This document shows, in pieces, positions 37,056 through 44,997 of a DNA stretch of 64,000 nt; position 1 is the stretch's first letter, and each line of letters opens with the position of its first letter. The stretch lies in NCBI RefSeq assembly GCF_004362745.1, contig NZ_SNXY01000006.1:372001-436000 (forward strand), given 5' to 3'. The translations under genes and the position numbers were made by a program. The DNA comes from Oharaeibacter diazotrophicus (lineage in GTDB: Bacteria > Pseudomonadota > Alphaproteobacteria > Rhizobiales > Pleomorphomonadaceae). A model generated the notes under the pieces. That model did not search any database. It had not been told where the DNA came from and was given only the letters and a program-made list of their open reading frames with translations.

Positions 37056-38030
37056 TCATGACCCGGCGTGCGCCCGCCCGGCGCGCCAGTCGCGCGGGGA
37101 GACGCCGAAACGGCGACGGAAGGCGCGGCTGAAGTGCGAGACGTCCTTGAAGCCGCGGCGGAGCGCGATGGTGGCGATCGGCAGGCCGCGCATCAGCGGG
37201 TCGGCGAGCTCGCGTCGGATCCGCTCGAGGCGCTGGGCCTGGACGAAGCCGGCGACCGATTCGTCCTCGTCGCCGAACAGCTCGTAGAGCCGGCGCAGCG
37301 AGACGCCGTTGGCCTCGGCGATCCGGAGCGGCGTGAGCTCGGGATCGTCGAGCCGGGCGAGCACGTAGGCGCGGACCCGGTCGACGAGCGCGTGGCCGCT
37401 GGCCGAACGGTCGTCGTCACCGGCGGCGCCGAGGAGCGCGGTGGCGGTCAGCTCGAGCACATGGGCCTCGAGCCGCGGCGCGAGGCCGGGGGCGAGGTCG
37501 CCCGGCCGGTCGCACAGCGCTCCGGCGAGGTCGTAGACGAAGCGGCCGGGCAGGGTGTCGGCCGGAATCAGCCGCGACACCAGGGCGTCGACGCCGGGCA
37601 CGCGCTCGCGCAGCGCCGCCCGCGGCACCTTCAGCGAGATCTGCCGGTAGGGCCCGCGGAAGCGCATCGCGTAGGGGCGCCGGCTGTCGTAGAGCACCAT
37701 GCTGCGCGGCGTGGTGACGACGTCGCGGCCGTCCTGGCTGAAGGCGCAGTCGCCCTCGACCTGGAGGGTGAGCTCGTACCAGCGGTCGTCGCCGGCGCCT
37801 ATGTCGCGCTCGGTGCGGTGGACCTCGACGCTGGTCGAGACGATGTCGGCGAGCGTGACGTCGCCGATCCCGAGCCAGGCGACGCGGCCGTAGAAGCCCT
37901 CCGAACCGGCCCGGCGCAGCCGGGTCGGCGGGAACAGGCTGTTGGTGGCCTCGCGCCAATAGTCGAGCCGGTCCGCCGCGGCGACCGCGTCGGTGGAGAG
38001 GTCGCGCCAGCCGAACCCCGAAATCGTCAT
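37056..38030 (-). CDS. AraC family transcriptional regulator
   Basis: The 324-residue regulator has an N-terminal AraC-binding-like domain (about residues 15-190, with the opening WRDLSTDAVAAADRLDYWRE typical of FeaR-like members) and a C-terminal AraC/XylS double helix-turn-helix (about 220-318: IAEANGVSLRRLYELFGDE and GFKDVSHFSRAFRRRFG). It sits in the middle of the minus-strand block between the decarboxylase-like gene (22 bases upstream) and the aminotransferase gene. It probably controls part of the cluster in response to its substrate; FeaR-type relatives control amine catabolism. Confidence 0.92.
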   Translation of the reverse strand: MTISGFGWRDLSTDAVAAADRLDYWREATNSLFPPTRLRRAGSEGFYGRVAWLGIGDVTLADIVSTSVEVHRTERDIGAGDDRWYELTLQVEGDCAFSQDGRDVVTTPRSMVLYDSRRPYAMRFRGPYRQISLKVPRAALRERVPGVDALVSRLIPADTLPGRFVYDLAGALCDRPGDLAPGLAPRLEAHVLELTATALLGAAGDDDRSASGHALVDRVRAYVLARLDDPELTPLRIAEANGVSLRRLYELFGDEDESVAGFVQAQRLERIRRELADPLMRGLPIATIALRRGFKDVSHFSRAFRRRFGVSPRDWRAGRAHAGS

Positions 38031-38052
38031 CGCGCGTCTCCGTTTCTTCCGG

Positions 38053-39024
38053 TCAGGTATCCAGGACGTCGCCGCCCTCGAAGAGTTCCTCGGGCGTGAA
38101 GGCGGTGTCGACCAGCCCGTCCTCGCGGACGTAGCGGCAGATCACCTCCAGCATCGCCCGGTTCTTCGCCAAGCCCGCCGGCCAGTAGTCGCGGCCGAGC
38201 AGGCGTTCGGTTTCGAGCAGCGCCTCGAGCTGCCAGGGCAGGCTGGTCGAGAGCGCGGCCTGGTCGAACAGCCGGGCGCGGGCGACGGCCGCCGCGGCGA
38301 CGAAGGCGTCGTAAAGCGCGCGGACGAGACCCGGATTGGCCTCGGCGACCTTGCGCTTGAGCGCCAGCACGTGCATCGGCGGGAAGATGCCGGTCCTGGC
38401 GTAATAGGCGAGTTCGACCGGCTTCGGGTCCTCGAACAGGCGCCCGACCGTCGCGGACGGCCACGTGCTGGGCGCCCGCGCGGTGTAGAGCGCATCGATC
38501 TCGCCGGTGGCGAGCAGCTCGGCGAGGCTGCGGTCGGTGCGGTGTTCGATGCGGAACTTCGCCGGATAATGCTGCGGGTGCTCGTCGCCGGCACGCGGCG
38601 CCTCGAGGCCGCCGGTCACGTAGATCGGCGCGGTGCGGTCGAGGCCGTGGTGCTCCTCGAAGATGCCGCGCAGCCAGACCGCGGCGGCCATGTCGAACAC
38701 CATCAGTCCGATCCGCCGGCCCGCGAGGTCGGCGGGCGCGGCGATGCCCGCGGCTTTGTTGACGAACACGCTCGAGAAGCGGAAGTGCCGCGACGGGAAC
38801 ACCGGGATCGCCAGATACGGCCGGTCCGGCCGCTCCAGCGTGCGCAGATAGGTGGCGAGCGGGAACTCGCAGACGTCGAAGACGTGTTCGCCGAGCTGGC
38901 GGTTGAACAGCGCCTGCACGCCCATCAGCGTAACGTCGGCGTCGAAGCCCGCGATCGGAACCTCGCCGCTGGCGAGGGGGCGGGTACGGTCGCTGTCGCT
39001 GAGGCCGATCGAGATGCGGGGCAT
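38053..39024 (-). CDS. 4,5-dihydroxyphthalate decarboxylase-like protein
   Basis: The 323-residue protein has the periplasmic-binding-protein fold seen in 4,5-dihydroxyphthalate decarboxylase (Pht5) and NMT1-like proteins: ISIGLSDSDRTRPLASGEVP, FDVCEFPLATYL, IPVFPSRHFRFSS and DLAGRRIGLMVFDM. There is no signal peptide, so it should stay in the cytosol and act as an enzyme rather than a transport receptor. Family members decarboxylate hydroxylated aromatic diacids. It starts three bases after the stop of the gene with the PC-X3-KPY motif, so the two are almost certainly co-translated. The substrate is unknown. Confidence 0.82.
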   Translation of the reverse strand: MPRISIGLSDSDRTRPLASGEVPIAGFDADVTLMGVQALFNRQLGEHVFDVCEFPLATYLRTLERPDRPYLAIPVFPSRHFRFSSVFVNKAAGIAAPADLAGRRIGLMVFDMAAAVWLRGIFEEHHGLDRTAPIYVTGGLEAPRAGDEHPQHYPAKFRIEHRTDRSLAELLATGEIDALYTARAPSTWPSATVGRLFEDPKPVELAYYARTGIFPPMHVLALKRKVAEANPGLVRALYDAFVAAAAVARARLFDQAALSTSLPWQLEALLETERLLGRDYWPAGLAKNRAMLEVICRYVREDGLVDTAFTPEELFEGGDVLDT

Positions 39025-39027
39025 GGG

Positions 39028-40053
39028 TCAGGAGGCCTTTCCGCCGCGGACGCGGTCGACCAGCACGTCGAGGAGTTCGGGGAGCGCGAGCGGCGTGGCG
39101 TTGGCGCCGCCGCGGGCGTAGACGCCGGTGGCCTCGGTGATGCCGACGCCGAGCCGGTCGGCGAGGCGGCGGACGGCGTCGCGGCACTGGTCGGGCGTCG
39201 GCAGCGCGGCGATCGCCGCCTCCGGCGGCAGGCGGTCGTTGGCGCCGACGAGGCCGACCGTGCCGGTGCCGACGCGGCGCGTCGCCGGCACGTTGTTGGC
39301 GGCGCGCTCGCCGCGGCCGATCACGAAGCTGCGGTGGGTCAGGCCCGGCGCCACCCAGGCGACGACGTCGTCGTAGTGCGGGCGGATCCGCGCGACCACC
39401 TCGGCGAGCGCCTCGGCCATGGCGTTGTGCATCAGCGCGTAGTGCCGCCGCTCCTCGTCGCCCCACTTCCAGCGCGTCGCCGACACCGCGACCGCGGTGC
39501 AGTCGTCCCGCCAGGGCGAGACCGCGTTGCCGCGCTTCTCGAACAGGCCGGGGTCGTCGTAGGCGGTGGCCGGCGAGGGCAGGCCCTCGTATTCGGCGAT
39601 GTGCTCGTAGGGCACCACCGCCATCGGCTCGGAGATCACCATGCGGTGGACGAGGGTGCCCTCGCCGTCCATCAGCGGCGAGAGGTCGAGCACGTCCTGG
39701 CTGAATCCGGGCTCGAGGCGGGCCTGCAGCTCCTGCGGCAGCGGCTTCCGACCGATCGGCCGAAAGCCGGAGTCGGCGAGGCGCTGGTTGATCGCCTTGT
39801 GTTCGGACGAAAAGGGATAGGGCTTGGTCTTCGTGCAGGGCATGAAGAGCAGGACCCGCCGCTTGGCCGCTGGCAACGTCGGCTCGTAGCGGGTCTTCAC
39901 GAAGTCGAGCCAGGCGGCGATGCGCGGGTGGGCGAGAGAATCGACGTTGTCCTGCGGGCTGTAGAGGCAGAGCGAGGGATCGAGCGCGAACGGGCTCTCG
40001 ATCTTCTCCATCGATTCCTCGACGCGGCGGGCGCGGTCGGCGACGGTGACCAT
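39028..40053 (-). CDS. Protein with the archaeosine-synthase (DUF5591-type) signature motif
   Basis: The 341-residue protein has no firm assignment. Residues 72-85 read PCTKTKPYPFSSEH, an exact match to PC-X3-KPY-X2-S-X2-H, the signature of archaeal ArcS, an amidinotransferase-like enzyme acting on the nitrile of preQ0 in tRNA. The stretch before it (RRVLLFM) is a buried strand, also as in that domain. No PUA or TGT domain accompanies it, so tRNA is an unlikely substrate. Later conserved-looking parts include SEPMAVVPYEH, YDDVVAWVAPG and NNVPATRRVGTGT. It lies 20 bases after the flavoprotein gene and next to the decarboxylase-like gene. A role on a nitrile or amidine of a small heterocycle is only an inference. 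Confidence 0.6.
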   Translation of the reverse strand: MVTVADRARRVEESMEKIESPFALDPSLCLYSPQDNVDSLAHPRIAAWLDFVKTRYEPTLPAAKRRVLLFMPCTKTKPYPFSSEHKAINQRLADSGFRPIGRKPLPQELQARLEPGFSQDVLDLSPLMDGEGTLVHRMVISEPMAVVPYEHIAEYEGLPSPATAYDDPGLFEKRGNAVSPWRDDCTAVAVSATRWKWGDEERRHYALMHNAMAEALAEVVARIRPHYDDVVAWVAPGLTHRSFVIGRGERAANNVPATRRVGTGTVGLVGANDRLPPEAAIAALPTPDQCRDAVRRLADRLGVGITEATGVYARGGANATPLALPELLDVLVDRVRGGKAS

Positions 40054-40073
40054 GGCGGTGCGGTTCCCGAGGT

Positions 40074-41531
40074 TCAGGCGACGGCCGCCGCGCGCGCGGC
40101 GCGGGCGGCCTCGAAGGCGGAGGTGTCGAGTTCGATCTCGTCGTAGGCGAGGAGGCCGGGCAGGTAGCTGTCGGCCTGTTCGAGGAACAGGCGGCGGGTG
40201 ACGCCGGACACGATGCGCTCGGTGGCGTATTTCAGTTGCGAGATGCCGGCGGTGGCCGAATGGCTGGCGATGGCGCCGAAGGTGTTGGCGAAGATCGCGC
40301 CGAGATGGGGCGCGGCGCCGGGCCGGCGCTCGGTGAACTGGAACTCCGGGCCGAGATAGGGGAAGCCGGCGAGCATGGCGTTCTCCTCGCCGGCCGGCGG
40401 CGCATAGCGGTCGCCCCAGCGGGCGATGTCGGCCTCGATCCGCCGGAGTTCCGGCCGGGCCGCGAGGTCGGCGGAAAAGCCGGTGCCGACGATCAGGAAG
40501 TCATAGGCCCGCCGCGCCCTGGGCGTCGTGAGGACGACCCGGCCGTCCTCGTGGGCGACCGCCTCGATCGGGCTCGAGAGGTGGAGGTCGAAGGCGTCGT
40601 GGCGGGCGCAGCGCTCGAAGGTGTCCTGCGGCGGCGGCTGGTTGAGGCGCAGGAAGATCGCCATGAAGCGCCAGCGGGTGGCGTCGTCGAGGGTGTGGAA
40701 GTGGCGCAGGAACCCGGCATCCTCGATGAAGCGGTTCGGGTTCGCCTTCGGCAGCGCCCGGCGGCGGGCGAACACCTCGACGGCGGCGGCGTCGGCCTCG
40801 AGCGCCATTGCCGCGTTGTCGAAGGCCGAGGCGCCGGCGCCGATCACGGCGACGCGGCGGCCGGAAAGGGCGGAAAAGTCGATCGGGTCGGCGGTGTGGG
40901 CGTAGAGCGTCCGCGGCAGCGCCGCCTCGACCGCCGCCGGCACCAGCCAGCGCCCGGATCCCTCGATGCCGGTGGCGAGCACGACGGTGCGCGCGAGGAC
41001 GCGGATCCGCCCGCCGCCGGCGGTCGCGGCGTGGACGGCGAAGCCGCCGCCGTCGAGCGGCTCGATGTCGTCGACCGCGGTGTCGGCGGTGACCGCGATG
41101 CCGAGGGTGTCGCGCAGCCACAGCACGTAGTCGTGCCAGACCTCGCGCGGGATCTTGCCGAGGCTCGCCCAGGCGCCCGCGCCGAAGCGCGCCTCGTACC
41201 AGGCCCGCACCGACAGCGAGGGGATGCCGAGTTCGGGGCCGCAGACCGTCTTCGGCGTGCGCAGCGTGTGCATCCGCGCGAAGGTGACCCACGGTCCGGC
41301 GCGGTCCGGCGGGTTGCGGTCGAGGATCACGACGTCGCGGACCTGCTCGCGGCGCAGGCCGAAGGCGATCGCGATCGCGTTCTGCCCGCCGCCGACGATC
41401 ACCACGTCGTGCATCGGCTCGCCGTCGTGCCGGCGCGGCCGGACCCAGGGGCGCGCCGGATAGTCGACGCTCTCGAGGTCGGTGCGGACGCGCGCGGCCA
41501 GTTCGTCGAGGCCGCCTTCCCGGATATCCAT
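40074..41531 (-). CDS. FAD/NAD(P)-binding oxidoreductase
   Basis: The 485-residue flavoprotein has two dinucleotide-binding motifs: VVIVGGGQNAIAIAFGL near residue 43 for FAD and RRVAVIGAGASAFDNAA in the middle for NAD(P)H. FARMHTLRTPK and the later FLIVGTGFSADLA place it near the flavin monooxygenases (Baeyer-Villiger or N-hydroxylating type), but the exact chemistry is not clear. The ATG at 41531 starts the conserved part; the longer frame upstream is unconserved. It starts the next tightly spaced run (20, 3 and 22 base gaps to the following genes). A 19-bp inverted repeat lies about 120 bases upstream. Confidence 0.85.
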   Translation of the reverse strand: MDIREGGLDELAARVRTDLESVDYPARPWVRPRRHDGEPMHDVVIVGGGQNAIAIAFGLRREQVRDVVILDRNPPDRAGPWVTFARMHTLRTPKTVCGPELGIPSLSVRAWYEARFGAGAWASLGKIPREVWHDYVLWLRDTLGIAVTADTAVDDIEPLDGGGFAVHAATAGGGRIRVLARTVVLATGIEGSGRWLVPAAVEAALPRTLYAHTADPIDFSALSGRRVAVIGAGASAFDNAAMALEADAAAVEVFARRRALPKANPNRFIEDAGFLRHFHTLDDATRWRFMAIFLRLNQPPPQDTFERCARHDAFDLHLSSPIEAVAHEDGRVVLTTPRARRAYDFLIVGTGFSADLAARPELRRIEADIARWGDRYAPPAGEENAMLAGFPYLGPEFQFTERRPGAAPHLGAIFANTFGAIASHSATAGISQLKYATERIVSGVTRRLFLEQADSYLPGLLAYDEIELDTSAFEAARAARAAAVA

Positions 41532-41653
41532 GCTGCTCGCTCCCGTCGCGCGGCCGGCCGGGGTGCGAGCACCCGTCGCCGACCCGCCACCGTCGTGCGG
41601 TCGTTCCACTGGATCCAAGGGCGTCCGACCCGGTTTTCCGGTCGATCGAACAA

Positions 41654-41672
41654 GGACTTGGTCAGCAAGTCC
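41654..41672. promoter_or_regulatory. Inverted-repeat operator candidate
   Basis: GGACTTG (41654-41660) and CAAGTCC (41666-41672) flank GTCAG, giving a perfect 7-5-7 palindrome about 120 bases upstream of the flavoprotein gene. The size and symmetry suit a dimeric regulator. No -35/-10 pair of good quality was found beside it. Confidence 0.4.
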
Positions 41673-41727
41673 CGTGCCATCGCCGCCGGCCGTGCGCCCC
41701 GCGGGCATGTCGCGCCGACGTGCCCCG

Positions 41728-41749
41728 AAATTGGGCAGAAGCTGCCCAA
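41728..41749 (-). terminator. Terminator after the racemase-family gene
   Basis: On the minus strand TTGGGCAG and CTGCCCAA form a perfect eight-pair stem with a three-base loop, followed by TTT, 24 bases after the stop codon at 41773. It probably separates the upstream catabolic operon from the run that starts with the flavoprotein gene. Confidence 0.65.
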
Positions 41750-41772
41750 GCCGCGGCCGCCGGCGCCGTGGT

Positions 41773-42513
41773 TCAGTCGGAGAGGCCCGCCTCGCCGGCG
41801 GCGAGCAGGCGGCCCCAGCCGGGGATCGGCACCACCTTGCCGGCGAGGCGCAGCGCCTCCCAGTAGGTGACGACGATGGAATCGACGATCGGCACGCCGA
41901 GTTCGGCTTCCATCTCCTCGACCAGCTCGGTGGCGTTGAAGTTGGTGCAGACCACGGCGATGCAGTCCGGCTTCGACGCGGCCGCGGCGCGCAGGATGCG
42001 GCGGATGTCGTCGGCCGGCGCCGCGCCGATCGTGACGTTCTCGCGGATGCCGAGTTCGGCGGTGCCGACCACCGGAAAGCCCTGGCGCGTGTATTCCGCC
42101 GCGATGCCGGCGGTGATGTCGGCGGTGTAGGGCACGGCGAGTGCCACGGTCTTCCAGCCGAAGGTGCGGAAGGCGCGGAAGAAGGCGATCGTCGAGGTCG
42201 AGGCCGGCAGGCCGGTCTCGCGGGTGATCGCCTCGACCAGCGCGAGGTCCTTGTCGAGGCCGCGCCAGCTCGCCGAGGTGCCGTTCCAGACGATGCCGTC
42301 GAGCGGGGCGTCGGCGAGCAGGCGCGCGCCGGCCAGCATCGGTTCCAGTTGGAACTGCGCCTCCGAGCTCTGCTCGAGGGCGAGATGCGTCACCCGGATC
42401 CGCGAGAAGTGGTGGGCGACGACGCCGTCGAGCGGCCGGTTCATCGCGTAGGTCAGCGGTTCGAGCGCGGTGTTGGACGAGGGCGTGATGTGGCCGATGC
42501 GGGCGGTCGTCAT
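41773..42513 (-). CDS. Arylmalonate decarboxylase/maleate isomerase family protein
   Basis: The 246-residue protein belongs to the Asp/Glu racemase superfamily, maleate isomerase/AMDase branch. The N-terminus RIGHITPSSNTALEP is typical. The second active-site Cys is present (Cys189 in VVCTNF), but the first position holds Gly78 (WNGTSA) where racemases and maleate isomerase have Cys. Gly plus a single Cys is the arrangement of arylmalonate decarboxylase, so a one-base decarboxylation or isomerisation is more likely than racemisation. It follows the second amidohydrolase gene by 52 bases and ends its operon at a terminator. Confidence 0.85.
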   Translation of the reverse strand: MTTARIGHITPSSNTALEPLTYAMNRPLDGVVAHHFSRIRVTHLALEQSSEAQFQLEPMLAGARLLADAPLDGIVWNGTSASWRGLDKDLALVEAITRETGLPASTSTIAFFRAFRTFGWKTVALAVPYTADITAGIAAEYTRQGFPVVGTAELGIRENVTIGAAPADDIRRILRAAAASKPDCIAVVCTNFNATELVEEMEAELGVPIVDSIVVTYWEALRLAGKVVPIPGWGRLLAAGEAGLSD

Positions 42514-42565
42514 GGGTTTGTCCGGGGCGGGGAGGGGAAAGCGGGAGCGGTGGGCGCCGCGGGCG

Positions 42566-44065
42566 TCACGGCGGGCGGCGGCGGGTCGCCGGCAGCTGGC
42601 GGCGCACCTGCAGCGGGAAGCCGGCCTCGCCGGCGGCGAAGGCGACCACGTGCGGCTCGAGCCGGGCCGCCAGCGCCCGGGCGTCGGCGAGGTCGCGGGT
42701 CAGGCGCGCGACCGTCTCGGCGATCCGCGGGCGCAGGGCGGCGAGGTCCACGGTGGTCGGCCGGCCGTCGCGCACCACCAGTCGGCCGCCGGCCATGACG
42801 TCGGTGATCGCCGCGCCGTCGGCGGCGGTGACGACCTGGTTGAGCACGTCGTTCGCCGGCACGAAGTCGACGTGGCCGAGGTCGTAGAACACGAGGTCGG
42901 CGTCGGCGCCCGGCGCGATCCGGCCGGCGGCCGGAAGGCCCAGGAGGTCGGCGCCGCCGGCGGTGGCGAGCGTCAGCACCTCGCGGGCGCCGAGCCAGTC
43001 CTCGCGCGGGCCGTCGAAGATCCGCGAGACGGCGGAGGCGAGGCGGATCGCCTGCGGCATCGACAGCGCGTCGGAGGAGTTGGCGCCGTCGGTGGCGAGG
43101 CCGACCGGGATGCCGCGCTCCAGCATCGGCCTGAGCGCCGCGACGCCGGCGCCGAGGCGCAGGTTCGAGGCCGGGACGTGGGCGACTTTGCAGCCGTGGG
43201 CGGCGAGGAGGTCGAAGTCGTCGCCGTCGAGCCAGACGGCGTGGGCGGCGACGAAGCGCGGCGACAGCACGCCGCGGTCGGCGAGCCGGCGCACCGGCGA
43301 CACGCCCCACAGCCGCCGCGCCGCCACCGCCTGCAGCCGGGACTCGGCGACGTGCATGTGGACGAGCAGGCCGTTGGCCGCGGCCATCTTGACGGTCGCG
43401 GCCAGGAAGGGGTCGGAGCAGTGGTGCGGGATCGTCGGGGCGAGGGCGAGCGAGATGCCCTCCGGCAGGTCGCCGCGAACCGCGACGATGTCGGCGAGCG
43501 CGGCCAGCGTCGCATCGGCACCGCCGAGGTCGAAACGGCCGACGGCGGCGCGGAGGTCCGGGGGCAGGGCGTCGGCGAGGCCGGGGATCGCCGCGAACAG
43601 GCTGCGGTCCGCCACCATCGGCGCCAGCACGGCGCGCATCCCGGCGTCGGCATAGGCGCGCGCGACCGCCATGAAGCCTTCGACGGTCGGCCGTGGGAAC
43701 TCGTAGACGAGGTCGAAGCAGGCGGTGCAGCCCTTCGACAGCATGTCGACGGCGCCGAGGAGGGTGGAGATGTAGATCTCCTCCGGGCTGCGCGCGCCGC
43801 CGAGCCAGGGCGCGTTGGTCAGCGAGACCTCGAGGGTCCAACGGTCGGCGACGCCCTTGGCGAGGTTGGCGTGGCCGTGGGTGTGGGCGTTGACGAAGGC
43901 CGGCAGCACCAGCCGGTCGCGGGCGTCGAGCACGGTGTCGGCGTCGAGCGTGCCGGGCGACTCGACCGCGACGATGCGCCGGCCCTCGACCAGGAGGTCG
44001 CGGGCGGCGAGAAGGCCCGAGGCGGGATCGGCGACGAGGCCGCCGGTGACGGCGAGACGGGTCAC
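42566..44065 (-). CDS. Amidohydrolase family protein (deaminase/chlorohydrolase-like)
   Basis: The 499-residue protein is a subtype III amidohydrolase of the cytosine deaminase/AtzA/SsnA group. Metal ligands are in NAHTHGHANL, VHMHVAESR and VAAHAVWLDGDD, and the catalytic Asp in GLATDGANSSDALSM. A long C-terminal extension (about residues 440-499) is arginine-rich. The substrate is probably a heterocyclic ring with an exocyclic amino or other leaving group. Its GTG overlaps the stop of the PuuE-like gene (GTGA), so it is part of the coupled run that starts with the flavin monooxygenase. Confidence 0.87.
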   Translation of the reverse strand: MTRLAVTGGLVADPASGLLAARDLLVEGRRIVAVESPGTLDADTVLDARDRLVLPAFVNAHTHGHANLAKGVADRWTLEVSLTNAPWLGGARSPEEIYISTLLGAVDMLSKGCTACFDLVYEFPRPTVEGFMAVARAYADAGMRAVLAPMVADRSLFAAIPGLADALPPDLRAAVGRFDLGGADATLAALADIVAVRGDLPEGISLALAPTIPHHCSDPFLAATVKMAAANGLLVHMHVAESRLQAVAARRLWGVSPVRRLADRGVLSPRFVAAHAVWLDGDDFDLLAAHGCKVAHVPASNLRLGAGVAALRPMLERGIPVGLATDGANSSDALSMPQAIRLASAVSRIFDGPREDWLGAREVLTLATAGGADLLGLPAAGRIAPGADADLVFYDLGHVDFVPANDVLNQVVTAADGAAITDVMAGGRLVVRDGRPTTVDLAALRPRIAETVARLTRDLADARALAARLEPHVVAFAAGEAGFPLQVRRQLPATRRRPP

Positions 44066-44997
44066 GGCAGCTCCTCGGGCGGGTGTTCGGCGATCCAGTG
44101 GCGGGCGATCTCCGAGCGGCCGGCGCACCACACCCCCGGCGCAGCGCCGACGAGGTCGAGGAAGCGGCGGACCGCGTCGAAGCGCGACGGCTGACCGGAG
44201 ATGCGGGCGTGCAGGCTCACCGTCATCAGCCGCGGCCGGCGCGCGCCCTCGGCGTGGAGCACGCGGAAGGCGGCGGCGAGGTGGTCGAGGAAGTCGTCGG
44301 CGGTGCCGAGTTTGGCGGTGGCGAGCCGGTTGTCGTTGTGGGTGAAGCTGTGCGGCACCACGAGATGCGGCCGGCCGCCGACGTCCGTCCACCACGGCAG
44401 GTCGTCGGCGTAGGAATCGGCGTCGTAGAGGAAGCCGCCGTGTTCGACGACGAGCGCGCGCGTCGCCGCGCTCGGCGAATAGCGGCTCTGCCAGCCGAGC
44501 GGCGGACGGCCGACGGTGTCGACGAAGCCGCGGACGGCGGACGCGATCGCCGCCCGCTCCTCCTCCGGCGTCATCCGCCAGTGCCGCACGAAGCGGTCGC
44601 CGTGGCAACAGAGATCCATGGCACCGCCGGCGGCACCGTCGCGGACGGCGGCGGCGATCGCCGGGTTGCGGCGGAGCGCGGCGGCGCAGGCGTTGACCGT
44701 CAGCGGCACGCCGCGCTCGGCGAACAGCTCGGCGAGCCGCCAGAAGCCGACGCGGCTGCCGTATTCGAACAGCGACTCGGCGACGAAGTCGCGCCGGCCG
44801 CCGCCGACCTCGCCGGGGACGGCGTCGGTGAGCGCGGTCTCGCTGTCGGGATCGCCGTCCGGGATCGACGGCTCTGCGCCCTCCTCGAGGTTGAGCACGA
44901 CGACGAGGGCGAGCCGGGCACCGCCGGGCCAGCGCGGATCCGGTGGGTTCGGGCCGTAGCCGACGAAGTCGCGCCGGCCGTCGGGCACCGGCGTCAC
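44062..44997 (-). CDS. Polysaccharide deacetylase-fold hydrolase (PuuE allantoinase-like)
   Basis: The 311-residue protein has the PuuE allantoinase pattern: RDFVGYGPNPPDPRWPGGAR, VVLNLEEGAEPSI, YGSRVGFWRLAELFAERG, DLCCHGDRFVRHW and GWQSRYSPS. PuuE-type enzymes hydrolyse the hydantoin ring of allantoin; related proteins open other cyclic amides. Start and stop overlap the neighbouring genes by four bases each (GTGA). In this setting, after an amidase and before a deaminase, ring opening of a cyclic amide is the natural role. Confidence 0.88.
   Translation of the reverse strand: MTPVPDGRRDFVGYGPNPPDPRWPGGARLALVVVLNLEEGAEPSIPDGDPDSETALTDAVPGEVGGGRRDFVAESLFEYGSRVGFWRLAELFAERGVPLTVNACAAALRRNPAIAAAVRDGAAGGAMDLCCHGDRFVRHWRMTPEEERAAIASAVRGFVDTVGRPPLGWQSRYSPSAATRALVVEHGGFLYDADSYADDLPWWTDVGGRPHLVVPHSFTHNDNRLATAKLGTADDFLDHLAAAFRVLHAEGARRPRLMTVSLHARISGQPSRFDAVRRFLDLVGAAPGVWCAGRSEIARHWIAEHPPEELP

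Noticed and set aside
41731-41749. TTGGGCAG-AAG-CTGCCCAA as a regulator operator
   Set aside because: Its position 24 bases after a stop codon and the T run on the minus strand fit a terminator better; a dual role is not excluded.
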